This document shows positions 21,724 through 23,166 of a stretch of DNA of 23,166 nucleotides, in pieces. The stretch lies in the IMG/VR virus record IMGVR_UViG_3300045282_000239, positions 1-23,166 of that record. One strand, given 5' to 3'. The position numbers and the translations under genes were made by a program. The stretch comes from a virus. The notes below the pieces were generated by a model. That model did not search any database, was not told the origin of the DNA, and saw nothing but the letters and a program-made list of their open reading frames with translations. Position 1 is the first letter of the stretch, and each line of letters opens with the position of its first letter.

Positions 21724-22104
21724 ATGGTCCATCATTACGTATCGACGGCATGCCAGCACGGTCGCCATGATGAGTGCAGGGGGACCTGCAAATTCTGCTC
21801 ATCGCCATGCCTATGTCCCCACCATCACGCCGAGCTTATGGGGCGCGTGAACCTGAAGCTCGATCACATCATCACGCAAGGAGATAAGCTGATGGCAGTC
21901 AATCAACAGACTCGCGACGTCCTTGCCCGCATCGACAAATCGACATCCGATCTCGCCGACCGGATCAAGGCTGCGCTCGCGCAGATCTCCACCGGGATGA
22001 CGGCCGATGAGGTCGCGGCGGTCAACGCCGAACTCGGCGGCGTCGCCGATCACCTCGACGGGATGGCGAAGGATCCCGACAATCCGGTGCCGCCAGCGGC
22101 GTAG
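21724..22104 (+). CDS. Zinc-finger/coiled-coil protein with internal start (126 aa)
   Basis: GAGG is six bases before ATG 21724. Residues 10-35 are Cys/His-rich (C10, C18, C22, C25, C29, C31 and a following PHHH), a small zinc-binding unit similar to C-x-HGRHDEC...CK.C small phage proteins. Residues about 44-110 are a coiled-coil-type helical segment (RVNLKLDHIITQGDKLMAVNQQTRDVLARIDKS) and the end is DPDNPVPPAA, common in small phage accessory proteins. An in-frame ATG at 21892 has its own AAGGAG, giving a possible 70-residue short form with only the helical part. Role unknown. Confidence 0.68.
   Translation: MVHHYVSTACQHGRHDECRGTCKFCSSPCLCPHHHAELMGRVNLKLDHIITQGDKLMAVNQQTRDVLARIDKSTSDLADRIKAALAQISTGMTADEVAAVNAELGGVADHLDGMAKDPDNPVPPAA
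21878..21894 (+). promoter_or_regulatory. Internal ribosome binding site and start
   Basis: AAGGAG at 21878-21883 is eight bases before an in-frame ATG at 21892. It is stronger than the site at the gene's own start and would yield MAVNQQTRDVLARIDKS..., 70 residues, without the zinc-binding unit. Confidence 0.55.
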
Positions 22105-22187
22105 GCATGGGTGGGGATTACGATCGATCGAGGGCGCCGCCGATTCAATCGCGCCAGTGGATGACAGCAGCAGAATAAGGAGATTAG

Positions 22188-22589
22188 ATGTCACAAGCGA
22201 TTCACGGTAAAGCCGCAGTCCTCTACCTCGGGGCGAATGGCGGCACCGCAATCTTCATCGCGGAGCAGGTCGATTGGTCGCTCGACTTCGATATGGCGAT
22301 CGTCGATGTGTCGCCATTGAACAACAAGTGGAAGAAGTTCGTCAAGGGCATGGCGGGCTATACCGGCGCATTCGCCGGGAATTACGATGACAGCTCCAAT
22401 CAGCTGTTCCTGGCATCCCTGAGCGATGTCGCCGAGAAGTGGTACCTGTACCCCAACTCGCTCAAGATGGGCAACTTCTACTTCGGCACCGCGTGGGTCC
22501 AGCTGGGCAAGATCGCAGCGGGATCGACGACGGCGAAGGCATCCACCGGGTTCAAGATCACCGGGGATGGAGCGCTGAGCAACGTCTGA
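22188..22589 (+). CDS. Major tail (tube) protein (133 aa)
   Basis: A very good AAGGAG site precedes ATG 22188 after an 83-base gap that lets it be a strongly translated gene. The sequence shows IHGKAAVLYLGANGGTAIFIAEQVDWSLDFDMAIVDVSPLNNKWKKFVKGMAGYTGAFAGNYDD, the fold pattern of short tail tube proteins, where a strand-rich core is followed by a loop and helix. The end (GSTTAKASTGFKITGDGAL) is typical too. Forms the tube of stacked rings. The tail terminator upstream and the probable assembly chaperone downstream agree. Confidence 0.78.
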   Translation: MSQAIHGKAAVLYLGANGGTAIFIAEQVDWSLDFDMAIVDVSPLNNKWKKFVKGMAGYTGAFAGNYDDSSNQLFLASLSDVAEKWYLYPNSLKMGNFYFGTAWVQLGKIAAGSTTAKASTGFKITGDGALSNV

Positions 22590-22894
22590 TGTTGACGGCT
22601 AACCGTGGCCAGATCTATGTAGGATACCAGCTGGCCGCGACCATTGAGCAGGTGGAGTTGAGGCCGGTGCCGATCACCGCGATCGGGACACCGGCCGTCC
22701 ACAGCGGATTGGCGGTGATCAGGACCCTCGATCGGTTCTGGATCACCCAGCGCCCCATGTCGATCTCAATCTGGATGGGATCGAGATGGTGGACATGGGA
22801 AAGGACGGAGGTGAGCGTACCGATCATCCCGACAGTTGGGGCACAGATTGACATCAAGGTAATGGGCGCACCGGAAGTTACCAAATTCATATGA
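22589..22894 (+). CDS. Small tail-region protein (101 aa), unknown
   Basis: ATG 22589 overlaps the tail tube stop (TGATG); there is no strong ribosome binding site, so it is likely coupled. The protein is beta-rich with several tryptophans (DRFWITQRPMSISIWMGSRWWTWERTEVSVP) and no catalytic motif. It could be a minor tail or tail-tube partner. Ends seven bases before the next gene. Not recognised. Confidence 0.65.
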   Translation: MLTANRGQIYVGYQLAATIEQVELRPVPITAIGTPAVHSGLAVIRTLDRFWITQRPMSISIWMGSRWWTWERTEVSVPIIPTVGAQIDIKVMGAPEVTKFI

Positions 22895-22901
22895 GGCATC
22901 C

Positions 22902-23166
22902 ATGGACAACGATTTCGACGCACCACCCGACCCGGAGATCCCCGAGATCCCGATCGAGCCGATCGAGCCCCTCAAGAATTTCGTAGATCCCGAAACGATC
23001 CATGTCCCGCTGTCGAATGGCGGGTGGGTCAAGATCAAGAAGTACCTGAACATCTTCGACCAGCGCCGCGCCGAATCGGCCGGGGTGGTCTACGTGCGGG
23101 TCGAGGATGTCGATGAGAACGGCCACAAGATCAAGACCATCGTTGATCGCATTGACTGGTCGCTAT
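22902..23166 (+). CDS. Probable tail assembly chaperone, truncated by window edge
   Basis: ATG 22902 has GAGG six bases upstream. Eighty-eight codons are visible and the frame runs off the right edge. The start is acidic and proline-rich (DPEIPEIPIEPIEPLKNF), then LSNGGWVKIKKYLNIFDQRR and a charged part. Genes shortly after the major tail protein in siphoviruses usually encode tail assembly chaperones, often with a programmed frameshift near the end that would lie beyond this window. The function is inferred from gene order and the acidic small-protein character; no diagnostic motif is visible. Confidence 0.55.
   Translation, partial: MDNDFDAPPDPEIPEIPIEPIEPLKNFVDPETIHVPLSNGGWVKIKKYLNIFDQRRAESAGVVYVRVEDVDENGHKIKTIVDRIDWSL

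Noticed and set aside
1-23166. tRNA genes, CRISPR arrays, insertion sequences, integrase or attachment sites
   Set aside because: No cloverleaf-like sequence, regular repeat-spacer array, transposase-like frame, terminal inverted repeats or recombinase motif noticed on either strand.

Overview
This window is the structural (late) half of a tailed double-stranded DNA phage or prophage genome, with part of a divergently transcribed left arm. DNA is GC-rich by eye, ribosome binding sites are strong AGGAG/GGAGG types, and most genes touch or overlap through ATGA, TAATG or TGATG junctions. The order small terminase - large terminase - portal - (fibre-like and accessory genes) - XkdF-type prohead protease - scaffold - decoration protein - major capsid protein - head-tail connectors - tail terminator - major tail protein points to a long-tailed (siphovirus-like) virion; no contractile-sheath gene is visible before the right edge. 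The host cannot be fixed from the sequence. The TTGACA-N18-TACCCT promoter and a CACGC...FPGxD protein would suit a high-GC Gram-positive host, but that is only a suggestion. No integrase, lysis, replication or tRNA gene is visible.

Layout. (1) 1-2408, minus strand: two runs of very small, tightly coupled genes (2408->1658 and 916->517, then 460->287 and 220->edge), all of unknown function, two with cysteine motifs typical of small metal-binding phage proteins. 917-1657 holds no convincing gene. (2) 2409-2983: divergent intergenic region, very G/C-run rich, with a 13-G tract, two G-quadruplex-type motifs, seven GGGTA words and a good rightward promoter. Its place beside terS makes it the best candidate for the packaging (cos/pac) region. 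(3) 2984-8120: small ORF, terS, a tiny predicted membrane peptide, terL, a small zinc-ribbon protein and a DUF935-like portal. (4) 8121-14221: an accessory block between portal and protease containing two small virion-like proteins, a 1004-residue multi-domain repeat protein with an apparent signal peptide, two excisionase/MerR-like helix-turn-helix proteins, and a GT-A (family 2) glycosyltransferase. (5) 14291-17334: XkdF-like protease, scaffold, decoration protein and major capsid protein, closed by a strong hairpin at 17355-17379. (6) 17412-23166: small head/decoration-like proteins, head-tail adaptor, a GT-B (CgeB-like) glycosyltransferase inserted in the connector genes, stopper, HK97-gp10-like protein, tail terminator, a zinc-finger/coiled-coil protein with an internal start, major tail protein, a small tail-region protein and a partial gene in the tail assembly chaperone position.

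The genes form one rightward late transcription unit that packages DNA, builds and matures the capsid, and joins it to the tail. The most notable points are the two structurally different glycosyltransferases embedded among virion genes, the secreted-looking Ser/Thr/Ala-rich repeat protein that could be their substrate, the repeat-rich packaging candidate region, the small membrane peptide between the terminase genes, and a marked excess of GATC across the window.
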